From Spirochaetaceae bacterium (GTDB lineage Bacteria; Spirochaetota; Spirochaetia; SZUA-6; Bin103): 38,196 nt of DNA. Made by a program: the position numbers and the translations under genes. The stretch is from assembly GCA_028821475.1 (NCBI GenBank), contig JAPPGB010000115.1, positions 1 through 38,196 on the forward strand. The letters run 5' to 3'. The notes under the pieces are model-generated. The model was not told the DNA's origin and did not search any database. It was given only the letters and a program-made list of their open reading frames with translations. This document shows, piece after piece, positions 28,478 through 38,027 of this stretch (positions within the stretch are counted from its first letter, which is position 1; each line of letters starts with the position of its first letter).

Positions 28478-30589
28478 CTATCGCCCGAAGTCCGGTGACG
28501 CCGCCAACAGTGCCAGCGACCGCGCGGCTGCATTGTAGGACTCCTGGGGCGTGATCAACAGGCACGCGTTGAGCGGGCTGATGTCGTCCGGCGGTGCCAG
28601 CGCGGTGTCGATCAGCCGCCGCCAGGCGCCGCCGTGCGGTGCCGCCGGGACGGCGAACGGGCGTTCGCCGGTGGTTGCGTTGAGCATCAGGTAGAGGTCG
28701 CCGGCGGCGTTCGACAGGCAGGCTGCCAGGCAGGACCGCTCCCGTTCCCAGTCGGGTGCGCCGCCGCCGGCCGCGTACCAGCGCACGCCGTCGTCGCCCG
28801 GCGAAGGGTCGGGGTAGAACGCGTCGCGGTGCAGGGCCGGGTGGGCGGCACGCAGCGCCGCCAGCGCGCGGCAGAAACGGCTCAGTTCGGCGCCGGGCGC
28901 GGTGGGGGTCCAGTCGAACCACGACAACTCGTTGTCGTGGCAGTAGGCGTTGTTGTTGCCGCGCTGGGTGCGCGCCAGTTCATCGCCGCCGAGCAGCAAC
29001 GGCGTGCCGAGGGACAGGAACAGCGTGGCCAGCAGGTTCTTGCTCTGGCGCAGCCGGATCGCACCGATCGCGGGATCGTCGGTGGGCCCCTCGACGCCGT
29101 AGTTGGCGCTCAGGTTGTGGTCGCTGCCGTCGCGGTTGCCCTCGCCGTTGGCATGGTTGTGCTTGGCCGCGTAGCTCACCAGGTCGTGCAGAGTGAAGCC
29201 GTCGTGGCAGGTGATGAAGTTGATGCTGTGCGCGGGACGGCGGCCGTTGCCCTGGTACAGGTCGGCGCTGCCCGCCAGCCGGGTCGCGAGGTCGGCGGCG
29301 GCGCCGTCGCCGCGCCAGAAGCGGCGCACGTCGTTGCGGAAGCGGTCGTTGAGTTCCGCCCAACGGTCGCCCGGAAACTTGCCGACCTGGTAGGCGCCGG
29401 AGGCGTCCCACGCCTCGGCGATGATCTTGGTGTCGCGCAGCACCGGGTCCTCACCGATCTGCTCCAGGATCGGCGTGTTGGCGCTCAGGTTGCCGGAGCG
29501 GTCGCGCCCGAGCACCGACGCCAGGTCGAAGCGAAAGCCGTCGACGTGCATCTCCACCACCCAATAGTGCAGGCAGTCGATGATCATCCGCCGCACCACC
29601 GGGTGATTGCAGTTCAGGGTGTTGCGGCAGCCGGTGAAGTCGAGGTAGCGGCTGCGGTCGGCGGGGTCGAGCAGGTAGTAGATGCTGTTGTCCAGGCCGC
29701 GGTAGGAGAGGGTGGGGCCGGCGGCGTCGCCCTCGGGGGTGTGATTGAACACCATGTCCAAAAATACCTCGATCCCGGCCGCGTGCAGCTCCCGTACCAT
29801 GTGCTTGAACTCGACGACCTGCCCGCCGGGAGCGGCCTCCGCGCTGTAGCGGCGCTTCGGGGCGAACAGGCCGATCGGGTTGTAGGCCCAGTAGTTGACC
29901 AGCGGCGCGGCGTCCGGCTGCGCACCGGGGGCGTACTCGTCCGACTCGTGCACGGGCAGCAGTTCGACCGCGGTGACGCCGAGCGAGCGCAGGTGAGGGA
30001 TCCGCTCGCACACGCCGAGGAAGGTGCCGGGATGCGCGCCGTCGGCGCTCGGATGGGCGGTAAAGCCGCGCACGTGCACCTCGTAGATCATGCTGCGGTG
30101 CAACGGGTGGCGCGGGTGGCGGTCGTCCGCCCAGTCGAAGGCGGCGTCCACCACGACGCAGCGCGGCGGGGTAGCGGGCAGCTCGGCGGCGCGCTGCCGT
30201 GCGGGCACTGCGCCCGTGAATGCCCTGGCGTATGGGTCGAACAGCAGCCGGCGCGCGTCGAAGCGATGGCCGTGCCGCGGGGCAAACGGCCCGTCGACCC
30301 GGTACAGGTAGCACCAGCCGGCGCCCACGCCCGCAACCTCGGCGTGCCAGATGTCCCCGGTGCGATGGTGGTTGCGGTCCAGCACAACCTCCGCTGTCGC
30401 GCGCACCGCCACCGCGTCCTCGTACAGCAGCAGGGTCACCGCGGTGGCGTGGCGGCTGAACAGGGCAAACTGAGTGCTCTGGCCGACCACGGTGGCGCCG
30501 AGCGGCACCGGACGGCCCCGGCTGACGGGAAACGTGTTGCGGTGGGCGGACACGACTCGATACGTACCACGAGGGATGCGCTCGCGCAA
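28478..30589 (-). CDS. glgX: Glycogen debranching enzyme GlgX (isoamylase-type, GH13_11)
   Basis: The product (703 aa from TTG 30589) is a glycogen/limit-dextrin alpha-1,6-glucosidase that removes short branches during glycogen breakdown. An N-terminal CBM48 domain begins VPLGATVVGQSTQFALFSRHA. The GH13 barrel then shows YEVHVRGFT, VELLPVHES, NPIGLFAPKRRY, DMVFNHTPEG, the nucleophile D355 in FRFDLASVLGRD, the acid/base E392 in IIAEAWDASG and D463 in ITCHDGFTLHDLVSY. The GDELARTQRGNNNAYCHDNE block is diagnostic of GlgX/TreX. The start is uncertain: TTG 30589 is the longest, but a GTG about 12 codons in is closer to the usual GlgX start. Size is normal for the family. No other glycogen gene is adjacent, though the GH13_18 phosphorylase lies within 6 kb. 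Confidence 0.95.
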   Translation of the reverse strand: MRERIPRGTYRVVSAHRNTFPVSRGRPVPLGATVVGQSTQFALFSRHATAVTLLLYEDAVAVRATAEVVLDRNHHRTGDIWHAEVAGVGAGWCYLYRVDGPFAPRHGHRFDARRLLFDPYARAFTGAVPARQRAAELPATPPRCVVVDAAFDWADDRHPRHPLHRSMIYEVHVRGFTAHPSADGAHPGTFLGVCERIPHLRSLGVTAVELLPVHESDEYAPGAQPDAAPLVNYWAYNPIGLFAPKRRYSAEAAPGGQVVEFKHMVRELHAAGIEVFLDMVFNHTPEGDAAGPTLSYRGLDNSIYYLLDPADRSRYLDFTGCRNTLNCNHPVVRRMIIDCLHYWVVEMHVDGFRFDLASVLGRDRSGNLSANTPILEQIGEDPVLRDTKIIAEAWDASGAYQVGKFPGDRWAELNDRFRNDVRRFWRGDGAAADLATRLAGSADLYQGNGRRPAHSINFITCHDGFTLHDLVSYAAKHNHANGEGNRDGSDHNLSANYGVEGPTDDPAIGAIRLRQSKNLLATLFLSLGTPLLLGGDELARTQRGNNNAYCHDNELSWFDWTPTAPGAELSRFCRALAALRAAHPALHRDAFYPDPSPGDDGVRWYAAGGGAPDWERERSCLAACLSNAAGDLYLMLNATTGERPFAVPAAPHGGAWRRLIDTALAPPDDISPLNACLLITPQESYNAAARSLALLAASPDFGR

Positions 30590-30737
30590 ATCCCCGTGTG
30601 TGTCGGTTTCGATGCGACACCGTCATGTCAGCACCTGCGCGGGACCGTGTGTCGGGTGTGCCCGAAACACCGATCACGGTACACGTCACGAGAACCCAGG
30701 GTACACCTGATGCGGATCCGCCGATACTATGAGCAGA
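30590..30737. other. Intergenic region between glgX and the truncated DUF1828-like gene
   Basis: The stretch contains a small hairpin (CGGG-TGTG-CCCG, flanked by GTGT and ACAC) near 30645 and no convincing reading frame. It should hold the glgX promoter, but I found no pair of boxes I would defend. Confidence 0.35.
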
Positions 30738-30792
30738 ATGACAACCGTGCCCTACTGGATCGAGACGGGCGGCTGTACCCTTCATCCACCAT

Positions 30793-31314
30793 GTGTCCGT
30801 AACTGGCCCCGATGCAGGTTCGATATCGCCCGAAGCTGTCTCCCGATGGCGAGTGTCTGAAGAACTTTCTCAAGCCATCTTCACATTCGGTCAAGCATTG
30901 ACGAAAGTATATGACCTAACGCTACTTTCACGTGCGAGCGTTTCGTCTACGTTTTATGCTGATTTAGCCGATCTTCTGTTCAGTTTGGTAGATGAATCCA
31001 AGGTTCAACGAGACTACGAGCCGGAAGTGCCCAATTCTGAAGCCTATCGTGTGGATTACCGTGTCGACAGCAAGGGTGGAGCACCTCTTTTCTTGTATGG
31101 TATTCCGAATCGTGACAAAGCACGATTGACGACCATCATGTTGTCCTACTTCCACCGGAATGACCTGCAATTCGAGTCGCTTCTCGTTTTTGCTGATCAG
31201 GCATCTATACCGAGATTGGATCTCGCACGACTATCTGATGTTGGCGGTGACATGATTTCGTCTCTGGCATCGCACGAATCATTCAGTCGGAAGATCCTGC
31301 AGCGTGTTGCTTGA
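30793..31314 (+). CDS. DUF1828-like protein, 5'-truncated
   Basis: The 173-aa frame (GTG 30793) reads ELSQAIFTFGQALTKVYDLT, then SSTFYADLADLLFSLVDESK, YRVDYRVDSKGGAPLFLYGI and LDLARLSDVGGDMISSL. From memory this resembles the C-terminal part of small proteins annotated as DUF1828-domain or hypothetical, which normally start with a further 70-90 residues. Just upstream a different frame opens at ATG 30738 with TTVPYWIE, like the start of such a protein, and is cut by a stop near 30858. A deletion or frameshift has therefore separated the two ends. G+C is low (26 of 60 at 30901-30960), which indicates foreign origin. Function unknown. No partner gene with a known role is adjacent, and the ORF may no longer be translated from a proper start. 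Confidence 0.55.
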   Translation: MSVTGPDAGSISPEAVSRWRVSEELSQAIFTFGQALTKVYDLTLLSRASVSSTFYADLADLLFSLVDESKVQRDYEPEVPNSEAYRVDYRVDSKGGAPLFLYGIPNRDKARLTTIMLSYFHRNDLQFESLLVFADQASIPRLDLARLSDVGGDMISSLASHESFSRKILQRVA

Positions 31315-31371
31315 ATTGGAGTGGGACAGTAACAGTCGCCCCATAGGTTTCCACCTCTCCGCTACCTTCAC

Positions 31372-34300
31372 TTACCAGAGGTGCAGTTTGCCGGTGGTGG
31401 TGAGCCACAGGCCGTACCCGGCTACCCGCATGCCGGCGGCCTCGACGGCCCGGCGGTACTGATCCAACTGGGGACGGTAGCGTGCCTGCAGCGCGCGTAC
31501 GCCGTCCGGGCCTGCCGCGGGCAGGGCATCGGTCTTGTAGTCGGCCAGCACCCAGCCGTCCGCTTCCTCGAATGCCAGGTCCACGAACCCTTCCACATAC
31601 CGCCCATCCCCGCCGTCACGCCCGTCGTACCATGCAACCGGCAGTTCGCGCAGCACTCGGCGGGCAGACCTCACGCGCAGCATGGCGGCGCTGTTGATGA
31701 CGGTGGCGGCGTGGCGCTTCACCTCGTCTGCGAGTTCCGGCACGCCTTGCTCACCGGCGAGACGCCGCGCCCACGCCGCGGCGTCCGCTTCGTCGCCGAG
31801 CGCGCAGCGGTACAGCACCTCGTGCACCAGCGAGCCGCGTCGCAGGCCGGCCGATGAACCGACGAAGGCAACCCCCGCCGCGCCATCTGCCGTACCGAGT
31901 GCTCGGTCGGCATCCCCGAAACGGTCCAGGTCCTTCTCTGGCGCACTGCGGTCGGGCGGCTCGGTTTCGCGCGGCTCCTTGTGCGCCTCGGCGGCCAGCA
32001 TCGACGGGGTGGTATACCGCGGCCCCTGCTCCAGGTGCGCGGTGCGGCGCGCGTGGTGCTGCCGCCATTGGTCGGAGAGGTCGACCGGAAAGCGGGCCGG
32101 GGCCGGCTGCGCCGGTCGCCGCGCTTCCGGGAGGTCGGTGTCGAGGATTGCGCGCGCCCCCGCCGGCGCGTTGCGCAAGCCGCCGTCGAACACCGACACC
32201 CAGGAGGGCAGGTCGGGAAGGTGCACGAACATGCCGGGGTGTTCTTCGGACCGGAACGCCGACACCACCAGCAGGTCACGCGCGCGGGTAGCGGCCACGT
32301 ACAGTAGGCGCGCCTGCTCAGCGTGGCCGTAGGCTTGCTCGCGGGCCGCGGCGGCCGCGAACCCCGGCGTACTGAATCGGTTGTCGCGGTTGCCGACCGC
32401 GAACTCCAGCATGCCGCGGTCGCGGTCCACTACCGAGCGGGCCGCACCATGGTTGATGCCGGCGCTGAGCTTGGCCAGGATCACCACCGGGAACTCCAGC
32501 CCCTTGGCGCCGTGCACGGTCATGACGCGTACCACGTCGTCGTCGGTCTCCGCCAGGTGCAGGTCCCGTTCGCCGCCGGGGTCGCCTTGGCGGGCGGTGA
32601 GCCAGCGTACGAACGGACGCAGCGCGTCGGTCTCGCCCACCGCGAATTCGGCGGCCCGGTCGACGATGGCGCGCAGGTTGGCAACGCGTTGCCGGTCTCG
32701 GCTGGTGATCAACAGCGGTTCCGCCAGGAAATTGGCGCGGATCGCGCGGTCGACCAGAAACGGCAGCGTCACACGGTTCTTGGTCTCATACAGCGCTGCC
32801 AGTTGGCGCAGGCCCCGGCCCACGGGGGTGTCGGGAAACGTCCGGCCCAGCAGACTGAAGCGGCCGCCCGCGATGCGGTGCTGCAGCAGGTCGACGTCGG
32901 AGCAGCAGAACGCCGCCGACTTCAACGCCGCCACCAGCGAGACCTGGTCGCTCGGGTCGTCGACCGCGCGCAGGATCGAGGCCACGTCGTTGATCTCCTG
33001 GTGCTGAAAGAAGTCGCGCCCACCGTCGACGATGTAGGGCACGCCGTGGCCGGCCAACGCCTCGGTGTATACCTCCACCGCGGTGCGGGTCTCCACCAGG
33101 ATGCAGATGTCGCGCAGGGCGATGGAGCGCACGCCGGCGGCGCTGTCCTCCGCGGCGATCTGCCAACTCGGGTTGCCAACCAGGTCCGCGATCAGGCGCG
33201 TCACGGCGGCGGCCTCGTCACGGCGCAGCTCGGCGAGCTTGGTGTCATGCAGGTCGGCGGCGGGATACATCAGCCTGACCCGCGGGTGTCCCGCCGCATC
33301 GCGGTAGGCGTGGATGGGCCGGTAGGCCGGTTGGGCGCCGGGAAACTGGGCGCTGGGCCTGAGCACGGCGGCGAACGTGGCGTTCACCCAGTCGGTGATT
33401 TCCGGCACCGAGCGGAAGTTCTGCGACACCGTGGCGATCCGCGCCTGCCCATCCGGCTGGCGCCGAAACACCTCCTTGGCGCGCAGGTAGGTGTCGATGT
33501 CGGCACGCCGAAAGCGGTAAATCGACTGCTTCGGATCGCCCACGATGAACAGTTTGCCCGGCCGCAGCGCCACCTCCTGCCAGGAGGGGCGGGGGCTCGC
33601 GGGCGCTGCGGTTGGTTCGTCGGCAGCGAGCAGAAACACCATCTCGGCCTGCAACGGGTCGGTGTCCTGGAATTCGTCGACCAGGAGAAAGCGGTACCGG
33701 TCGCGCAGCGCGGCGCGCACGGCAGCGTTGCCTGCAACCAGTGCCCGCGCCTCGATCAACAGGTCGTCGAAGTTGAGTTTGCCGGCACGCCGCCGTTCGG
33801 CCGCCGCGTTCCTGACGAACACGGTCAGCGCACCGGCGAGGCGGTGCAGGGCATCGTCGTTGAGCCGGGCCTGGTAGCGCGCGAGCTGGTCGCGGGCCTC
33901 CCGCTGCAGTGCGCGCATCTCCTCGAGCGCCTCCTCCGAGCGCCAGTTGCGGCGGTTCCCCTGCGCCGGCCGAAACCACACCGCATGCAGCGCCGCCTCG
34001 ATGAGGACGCTCCGGCGAGGACCCGGTGCGCTACGGGCAAGTTGTTCCACCGCAATCAATTGATCGCGCAACGTGCGGAAACTGGACAGGCCGCGGTCGT
34101 GGGCCCGGGTGCAGGCCTCGGCCAAGCGGTCGCCCGCGGTGCGCAGATCCTGCATGCGCCGCAGGACGCGCGCGGCGTCCGGGCGGCGCGCGGCCGCGCC
34201 GGACAACCGCAGTTCGCGGTGACGGTCCAGGATACCGGCCACCTCGTGGACGGTGTCGAGCGACATGCCTAGGCGTAAGCAGTACTCGACGGCGGCCAGG

Positions 34301-34833
34301 CGGGGCCCTTCGACGTTCCAGATCCAGTCGTCCCACTGCTCCTGGAAGTCGACCCGGCTGGCCACCTCGTCGAGCTGCTGAAATCCGGGATTGACACCCG
34401 CCTCGAGGGGAAACTCGCGTAACAGGCTGGATGCGAACGCGTGGATGGTTTCAATGTGAGCACTCACAAGGTCACGCAGGGCGGCACGGCAGCGGGAGCG
34501 GTGCGGCTCGGCGGCATGTTCGATCTCAGCGTGCAGGCTGTCCCGGATCCGCGCGCGCAGTTCGCCGGCCGCCTTTTCGGTGAACGTGATCACCACCACC
34601 TGCCGAATTTCGGCCGCTCCGCGGCGCACGATCTCGACCACGCGCTCGACCAGAATGCGCGTCTTGCCGGTACCGGCGCCCGCTTCCAGGAAGAAGCTGG
34701 TGTCCAGATCCCCGGTGGCGGCGGCGCGGATTTCGTGGTCGACCGGTCGCCCCGGCCCGTTGCCGGTTGCGCGTTCGGGATCGGGTGGGGCCGGTGACGA
34801 GCCCGCGGCCCGGTGGCTTGGCTTGCGTGTCAC
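31372..34833 (-). CDS. addA: AddA/RecB-type UvrD helicase-nuclease
   Basis: The 1153-aa product is an SF1A DNA helicase with a C-terminal nuclease, the AddA-like partner of a double-strand-break repair complex. Motifs: Walker A LEAGAGTGKT (about 50-58), VVITFTEKAAGELRARI (Ia), the DEFQDTDPLQ helicase motif II (about 385), FIVGDPKQSIYRFRRADI (III), MTVHGAKGLEFPVVIL (V) and LLYVAATRARDLL (VI). The nuclease part has GFVDLAFEEADGWVLADYKTD (about 1096), the PD-(D/E)XK core. With its partner it would unwind and resect DNA ends for RecA loading. The GTG at 34833 overlaps the TGA of the preceding addB-like gene (GTGA); the longer frame up to 34971 lies inside that gene. Normal length and motif set. 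Confidence 0.92.
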   Translation of the reverse strand: MTRKPSHRAAGSSPAPPDPERATGNGPGRPVDHEIRAAATGDLDTSFFLEAGAGTGKTRILVERVVEIVRRGAAEIRQVVVITFTEKAAGELRARIRDSLHAEIEHAAEPHRSRCRAALRDLVSAHIETIHAFASSLLREFPLEAGVNPGFQQLDEVASRVDFQEQWDDWIWNVEGPRLAAVEYCLRLGMSLDTVHEVAGILDRHRELRLSGAAARRPDAARVLRRMQDLRTAGDRLAEACTRAHDRGLSSFRTLRDQLIAVEQLARSAPGPRRSVLIEAALHAVWFRPAQGNRRNWRSEEALEEMRALQREARDQLARYQARLNDDALHRLAGALTVFVRNAAAERRRAGKLNFDDLLIEARALVAGNAAVRAALRDRYRFLLVDEFQDTDPLQAEMVFLLAADEPTAAPASPRPSWQEVALRPGKLFIVGDPKQSIYRFRRADIDTYLRAKEVFRRQPDGQARIATVSQNFRSVPEITDWVNATFAAVLRPSAQFPGAQPAYRPIHAYRDAAGHPRVRLMYPAADLHDTKLAELRRDEAAAVTRLIADLVGNPSWQIAAEDSAAGVRSIALRDICILVETRTAVEVYTEALAGHGVPYIVDGGRDFFQHQEINDVASILRAVDDPSDQVSLVAALKSAAFCCSDVDLLQHRIAGGRFSLLGRTFPDTPVGRGLRQLAALYETKNRVTLPFLVDRAIRANFLAEPLLITSRDRQRVANLRAIVDRAAEFAVGETDALRPFVRWLTARQGDPGGERDLHLAETDDDVVRVMTVHGAKGLEFPVVILAKLSAGINHGAARSVVDRDRGMLEFAVGNRDNRFSTPGFAAAAAREQAYGHAEQARLLYVAATRARDLLVVSAFRSEEHPGMFVHLPDLPSWVSVFDGGLRNAPAGARAILDTDLPEARRPAQPAPARFPVDLSDQWRQHHARRTAHLEQGPRYTTPSMLAAEAHKEPRETEPPDRSAPEKDLDRFGDADRALGTADGAAGVAFVGSSAGLRRGSLVHEVLYRCALGDEADAAAWARRLAGEQGVPELADEVKRHAATVINSAAMLRVRSARRVLRELPVAWYDGRDGGDGRYVEGFVDLAFEEADGWVLADYKTDALPAAGPDGVRALQARYRPQLDQYRRAVEAAGMRVAGYGLWLTTTGKLHLW

Positions 34834-37800
34834 GGCTGCCGTCTCCGCCCGGGAGCGGTGCCCGGCGGCGCCGCGATAGCTTGGAACGGCGCCATGATCG
34901 CGCTGCTCCCGTCCACCTTGCGCTTGGCGTAGTCGGCGACGCGCGTGTGGCATACGTCGTGGTAGTCGCACAGCCGGCAGTGCACGCGGCGTTCGCCCGG
35001 CTGGTAGAAGAACGCGCCGGAGGCGATCGCCTCGGCCATGGCCGCCAGCACCTCGGCAAAGCGCGGGTCGGCGGCGAGCTGCGCGCCGGCAAGTGCCAGG
35101 CGGCGGTAGGCGGCGCGTTCGCTGACGTAGTGCAATTCGGCACTGCCGGCGTCGAGGCCGCTCCGGTACAGGTGGGCGGCGGCGTGCAGGTAGACCGCGA
35201 GCTGCAGGGAGCGGCCCTCGCGGTAGCCGTCCGCGGTCTCGCGGGCAGCCGCGCCGGTCTTGTAGTCGATGATCCGCAGGGCGCCGCGCGAGCGGTCGAT
35301 GCGGTCGATGCGGTCGATGCGGCCCGAGAAACTCAGGCCGCGCCGGCCCGCGGCAATCGGCACTCCCGTGAACACCCGCTCGGCGGCTACCGGCTGCCAG
35401 CCGCCGCCGGCATCCCCATCCGAGCCGGCCCGCGTCCGCGTCGCCCGGCTGCGCTCTTCATCCACGTACGCGGCCAGTTCCTCCGTCACCTGGTCACGGA
35501 TCAGGTTCCACGACAGCGGCAGGCCGGTGACTCCCGCCGGCAACTCGGCGAAGCGCCGCTCCATGATCTCGCGCAACGCCTCGTCGGCGCCGGCGATGAA
35601 CTGGGCCCACGGTTCATCGCCGGCCAGAAACTGTTGCACCAGCTCGTCGAGGATCGCATGCACCAGGTTGCCGCGTTGCAGCGGCGCGATCTCCAGGGTC
35701 TGCTCCGGTTCGCCGCGGGAGCGCACCTGCAGCACCCGCGACAGGAAGAACCGATACGGGCACACCGCGAAGTTCTCCAGCGCGGTGGCGGTCAGGTCGC
35801 GGTCCAGGATGCCGTTGGCGGCGACCAGCTCCGCCGGCACAATGCCGTCGAATGCACCGAAGTTGCGCGTGCGGCGTGCCGCCTGGTGGGCGCGTACCGC
35901 GTCGATGGCGGGCCAGATCCGCTCGATGGCCGGCACCGCGCCCTTGCCGCCCTGTTCCAGTACGTGCCAGCGCAGATCGGAGTCGTCGAGCGCGCGTAGG
36001 GCGCCGTTGACGCCATCGCCGTCGAAGCCGACCCGCGCCACCATGCGCTGGTACCAGAGGCCGGCGCTGCGCTCCAGCGTCTCGGCGGACAGGAAACCGC
36101 CGGCCAGGTCGCCCACCTCCTCCAGCAGGAAGCTCGACGGCAGGCGCACGTTGGTCGAACTGGTACCGCGCCGCGGATAGGAGAGAGTGAGCCGCTCGGT
36201 GGCGGCTTGGCAGGCCAACTCGAACAGCAGGCGCTCCTCGTCGAGCCGGCGTCCCTTGAGCGGCAGGTAGCTGCCGTGCGCCGCGTGGCGGTTGATGTGA
36301 TCCCGTTCTGCGTCCAGCAGCAGCGGATCCTGGCGGATCACCGGCGGAAACGTGCGTTCGGCACAGCCGGTGACGTACACGCGGCGAAAGCGCACCAGCC
36401 GCGCGCTCATCACGTTGCCGACGAACACGCCGCTGCGCTGGAAGTAGCCGCCCGACACGATCGCCTGGCGAATGGCGGTCTCGGCGGCCTGGCGGAACCG
36501 CTCCGGGGTGGCGGCCACCGTCCCGCTGAGCGTCGCCGCCCGGTCCAGAACGGCAAGCGCGCGAATGCGGTGGGCGAGTGCATCCCATGCCAGCGTGTCC
36601 GCTTGCGCCGGCATGAACCGCCGCAACAGGTCCAGGAAACGGTCGGCGTGGGTGGTCCACCGGTCCGCGACGGGAACCTGTTCGGCGGCACCGGCCAGGC
36701 AACGCACCACCGACTGCAGTTGGCGCGCCGCGGCCACCGACTCGGCGGCGCGCTCGTCGGCGTCGCCGCGCGCGCCATGTTCCAGGTGGAAAGCGAGCAC
36801 CGACTCGAATTCCTCCCACCCCTTGACGAGTCCCAGTTCCTTGCTCAGCGCTTCCCAACGGGCGGGGCGTGGCGTCAGCGCCGCGTCCTCGGCCGCGGTC
36901 TCGATCCAGGAGAGGTCGAGTCCCGGCAGCGAGAGCAGCTCCAACAGCGTGCCGCGATGCGGCTCGGCGTAGAGCAGTTGCAGCAGGATGAGAGCGGCGC
37001 GGCCCACCACCGTGCGCCGCACCGGCTGTCCGGCGGAGCGGTAGTGGGGCACCGCGGCGCGGTCGAGCACCCCGCAGATCAGCTCGTCGTAGATCGGGTC
37101 CATGCGGTGCAGGATGGCGATTTCCGCCGCCGGCACGCCCCCGGCGAGGTCCTCCAGTACGCGGCGTACGGTCTCTTCCGTCTCCGCTTGGCGGTCGGCG
37201 CAGGAGAAAACGGCGCGCGTTGCGTGCCGTGCGCGCGCGGAAGTGCCGGCGTCCAGAGTCTGCAGCCGCAGGCCGCGCTCGCGCAGCCGGTCGACGGTCT
37301 CGGCGACGAACGCGAATGGCTCGGTGCTCGTGTGCCAGGGCAGGAACAGCCGTGTCGGCAGTGCCCGCGACAGCGCGCCGAGCATGCCGAACTGCAGCGC
37401 GTTGGCGTCGTAGATGCCATATACCAGGACTTCGCGCGCGCCGGGCGCCGCGTGCTGCACGGCGGCTGCCGCCTGCGCCGGTGTGGCCGCGGCCGCCTGC
37501 GCCACCCGCGAGGTGGCGTCCGCGAACGGCGCCAGCGCCGCCTGGTAGTCCCGTACCATCCCCGCCAGCGTACGCAGCCACGGCCGCTGCGAGGCGCTTG
37601 CGACCAACCGTGGGTCGATCGCTCCCTCGCGCAGATCGCGGATGGTGGCAACCACGGAGTGCACCATGCCGGCATCCGCGAGACCGTGCGCCCGGTCGCC
37701 GTCGGCCCGCGAGCGGCGCTGCGCCACCACGTGCTCCAGCAGCGGGACGTGGGCGCCGTCAGGCAGCGGCAGGGCAGCGTGTTCGCCGGTCGGGCGTTCG

Positions 37801-38027
37801 GCTTCGCGCGTCAAGGCCAGTTCACCGGCCAGATCCATCAGCGTCACGAATCGGACGTTGGCCACCGCGGTCAGCGAGCGGGCCAGCAGCCGGCGCAGAT
37901 AAATGTGCTGCAGGTGGGAGCCGACCACCACCAGCACCGACGCCGCGGGATCTGCCCGCTTGCCGGCGTACACCTGTTCCACGAACTCCTGTTCCAGCCT
38001 GGCGATGTCGGCGCTCACCACCAGCAC
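34830..38027 (-). CDS. addB: AddB-like PD-(D/E)XK nuclease with iron-sulfur cysteines
   Basis: The 1065-aa product is the AddB-type partner. The N-terminal half resembles an inactivated helicase: I see VLVVVGSHLQHIYLRRLLAR but no Walker A, so it is probably not an ATP-driven motor. The middle has YVTGCAERTFPPVIRQDPLLLD and LSYPRRGTS, family-typical. The C-terminal nuclease shows LRIIDYKTG (about 920). Four cysteines, C756 in NFAVCPYRFFL and C1017, C1020 and C1026 in VHCRLCDYHDVCH, match the 4Fe-4S cluster that staples the AddB nuclease. The GTG at 38027 is the first start in frame, but the coding-like sequence continues some way upstream, so the true start is uncertain. An odd in-frame repeat gives RIDRIDRIDR in the nuclease core. 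Upstream gene of the addBA operon. Confidence 0.88.
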   Translation of the reverse strand: MLVVSADIARLEQEFVEQVYAGKRADPAASVLVVVGSHLQHIYLRRLLARSLTAVANVRFVTLMDLAGELALTREAERPTGEHAALPLPDGAHVPLLEHVVAQRRSRADGDRAHGLADAGMVHSVVATIRDLREGAIDPRLVASASQRPWLRTLAGMVRDYQAALAPFADATSRVAQAAAATPAQAAAAVQHAAPGAREVLVYGIYDANALQFGMLGALSRALPTRLFLPWHTSTEPFAFVAETVDRLRERGLRLQTLDAGTSARARHATRAVFSCADRQAETEETVRRVLEDLAGGVPAAEIAILHRMDPIYDELICGVLDRAAVPHYRSAGQPVRRTVVGRAALILLQLLYAEPHRGTLLELLSLPGLDLSWIETAAEDAALTPRPARWEALSKELGLVKGWEEFESVLAFHLEHGARGDADERAAESVAAARQLQSVVRCLAGAAEQVPVADRWTTHADRFLDLLRRFMPAQADTLAWDALAHRIRALAVLDRAATLSGTVAATPERFRQAAETAIRQAIVSGGYFQRSGVFVGNVMSARLVRFRRVYVTGCAERTFPPVIRQDPLLLDAERDHINRHAAHGSYLPLKGRRLDEERLLFELACQAATERLTLSYPRRGTSSTNVRLPSSFLLEEVGDLAGGFLSAETLERSAGLWYQRMVARVGFDGDGVNGALRALDDSDLRWHVLEQGGKGAVPAIERIWPAIDAVRAHQAARRTRNFGAFDGIVPAELVAANGILDRDLTATALENFAVCPYRFFLSRVLQVRSRGEPEQTLEIAPLQRGNLVHAILDELVQQFLAGDEPWAQFIAGADEALREIMERRFAELPAGVTGLPLSWNLIRDQVTEELAAYVDEERSRATRTRAGSDGDAGGGWQPVAAERVFTGVPIAAGRRGLSFSGRIDRIDRIDRSRGALRIIDYKTGAAARETADGYREGRSLQLAVYLHAAAHLYRSGLDAGSAELHYVSERAAYRRLALAGAQLAADPRFAEVLAAMAEAIASGAFFYQPGERRVHCRLCDYHDVCHTRVADYAKRKVDGSSAIMAPFQAIAAPPGTAPGRRRQP
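35292..35318. repeat. Three tandem 9-bp repeats inside addB
   Basis: GCGGTCGAT is repeated exactly three times, head to tail. On the coding strand it encodes the RIDRIDRID run just before the DYKTG nuclease motif. Being in frame it does not disrupt the gene, but it is prone to slippage by multiples of three residues. Confidence 0.8.

Noticed and set aside
32323-34272. A 649-codon plus-strand open frame opposite addA
   Set aside because: Long opposite-strand frames are common in GC-rich genes. The translation is His/Gln/Gly/Val-rich with no domain and addA on the other strand shows all helicase motifs.
34834-34971. Extension of the AddA frame upstream of GTG 34833
   Set aside because: It lies inside the addB-like gene, is Arg-rich and has no family similarity; the GTGA overlap at 34830-34833 is a better start.
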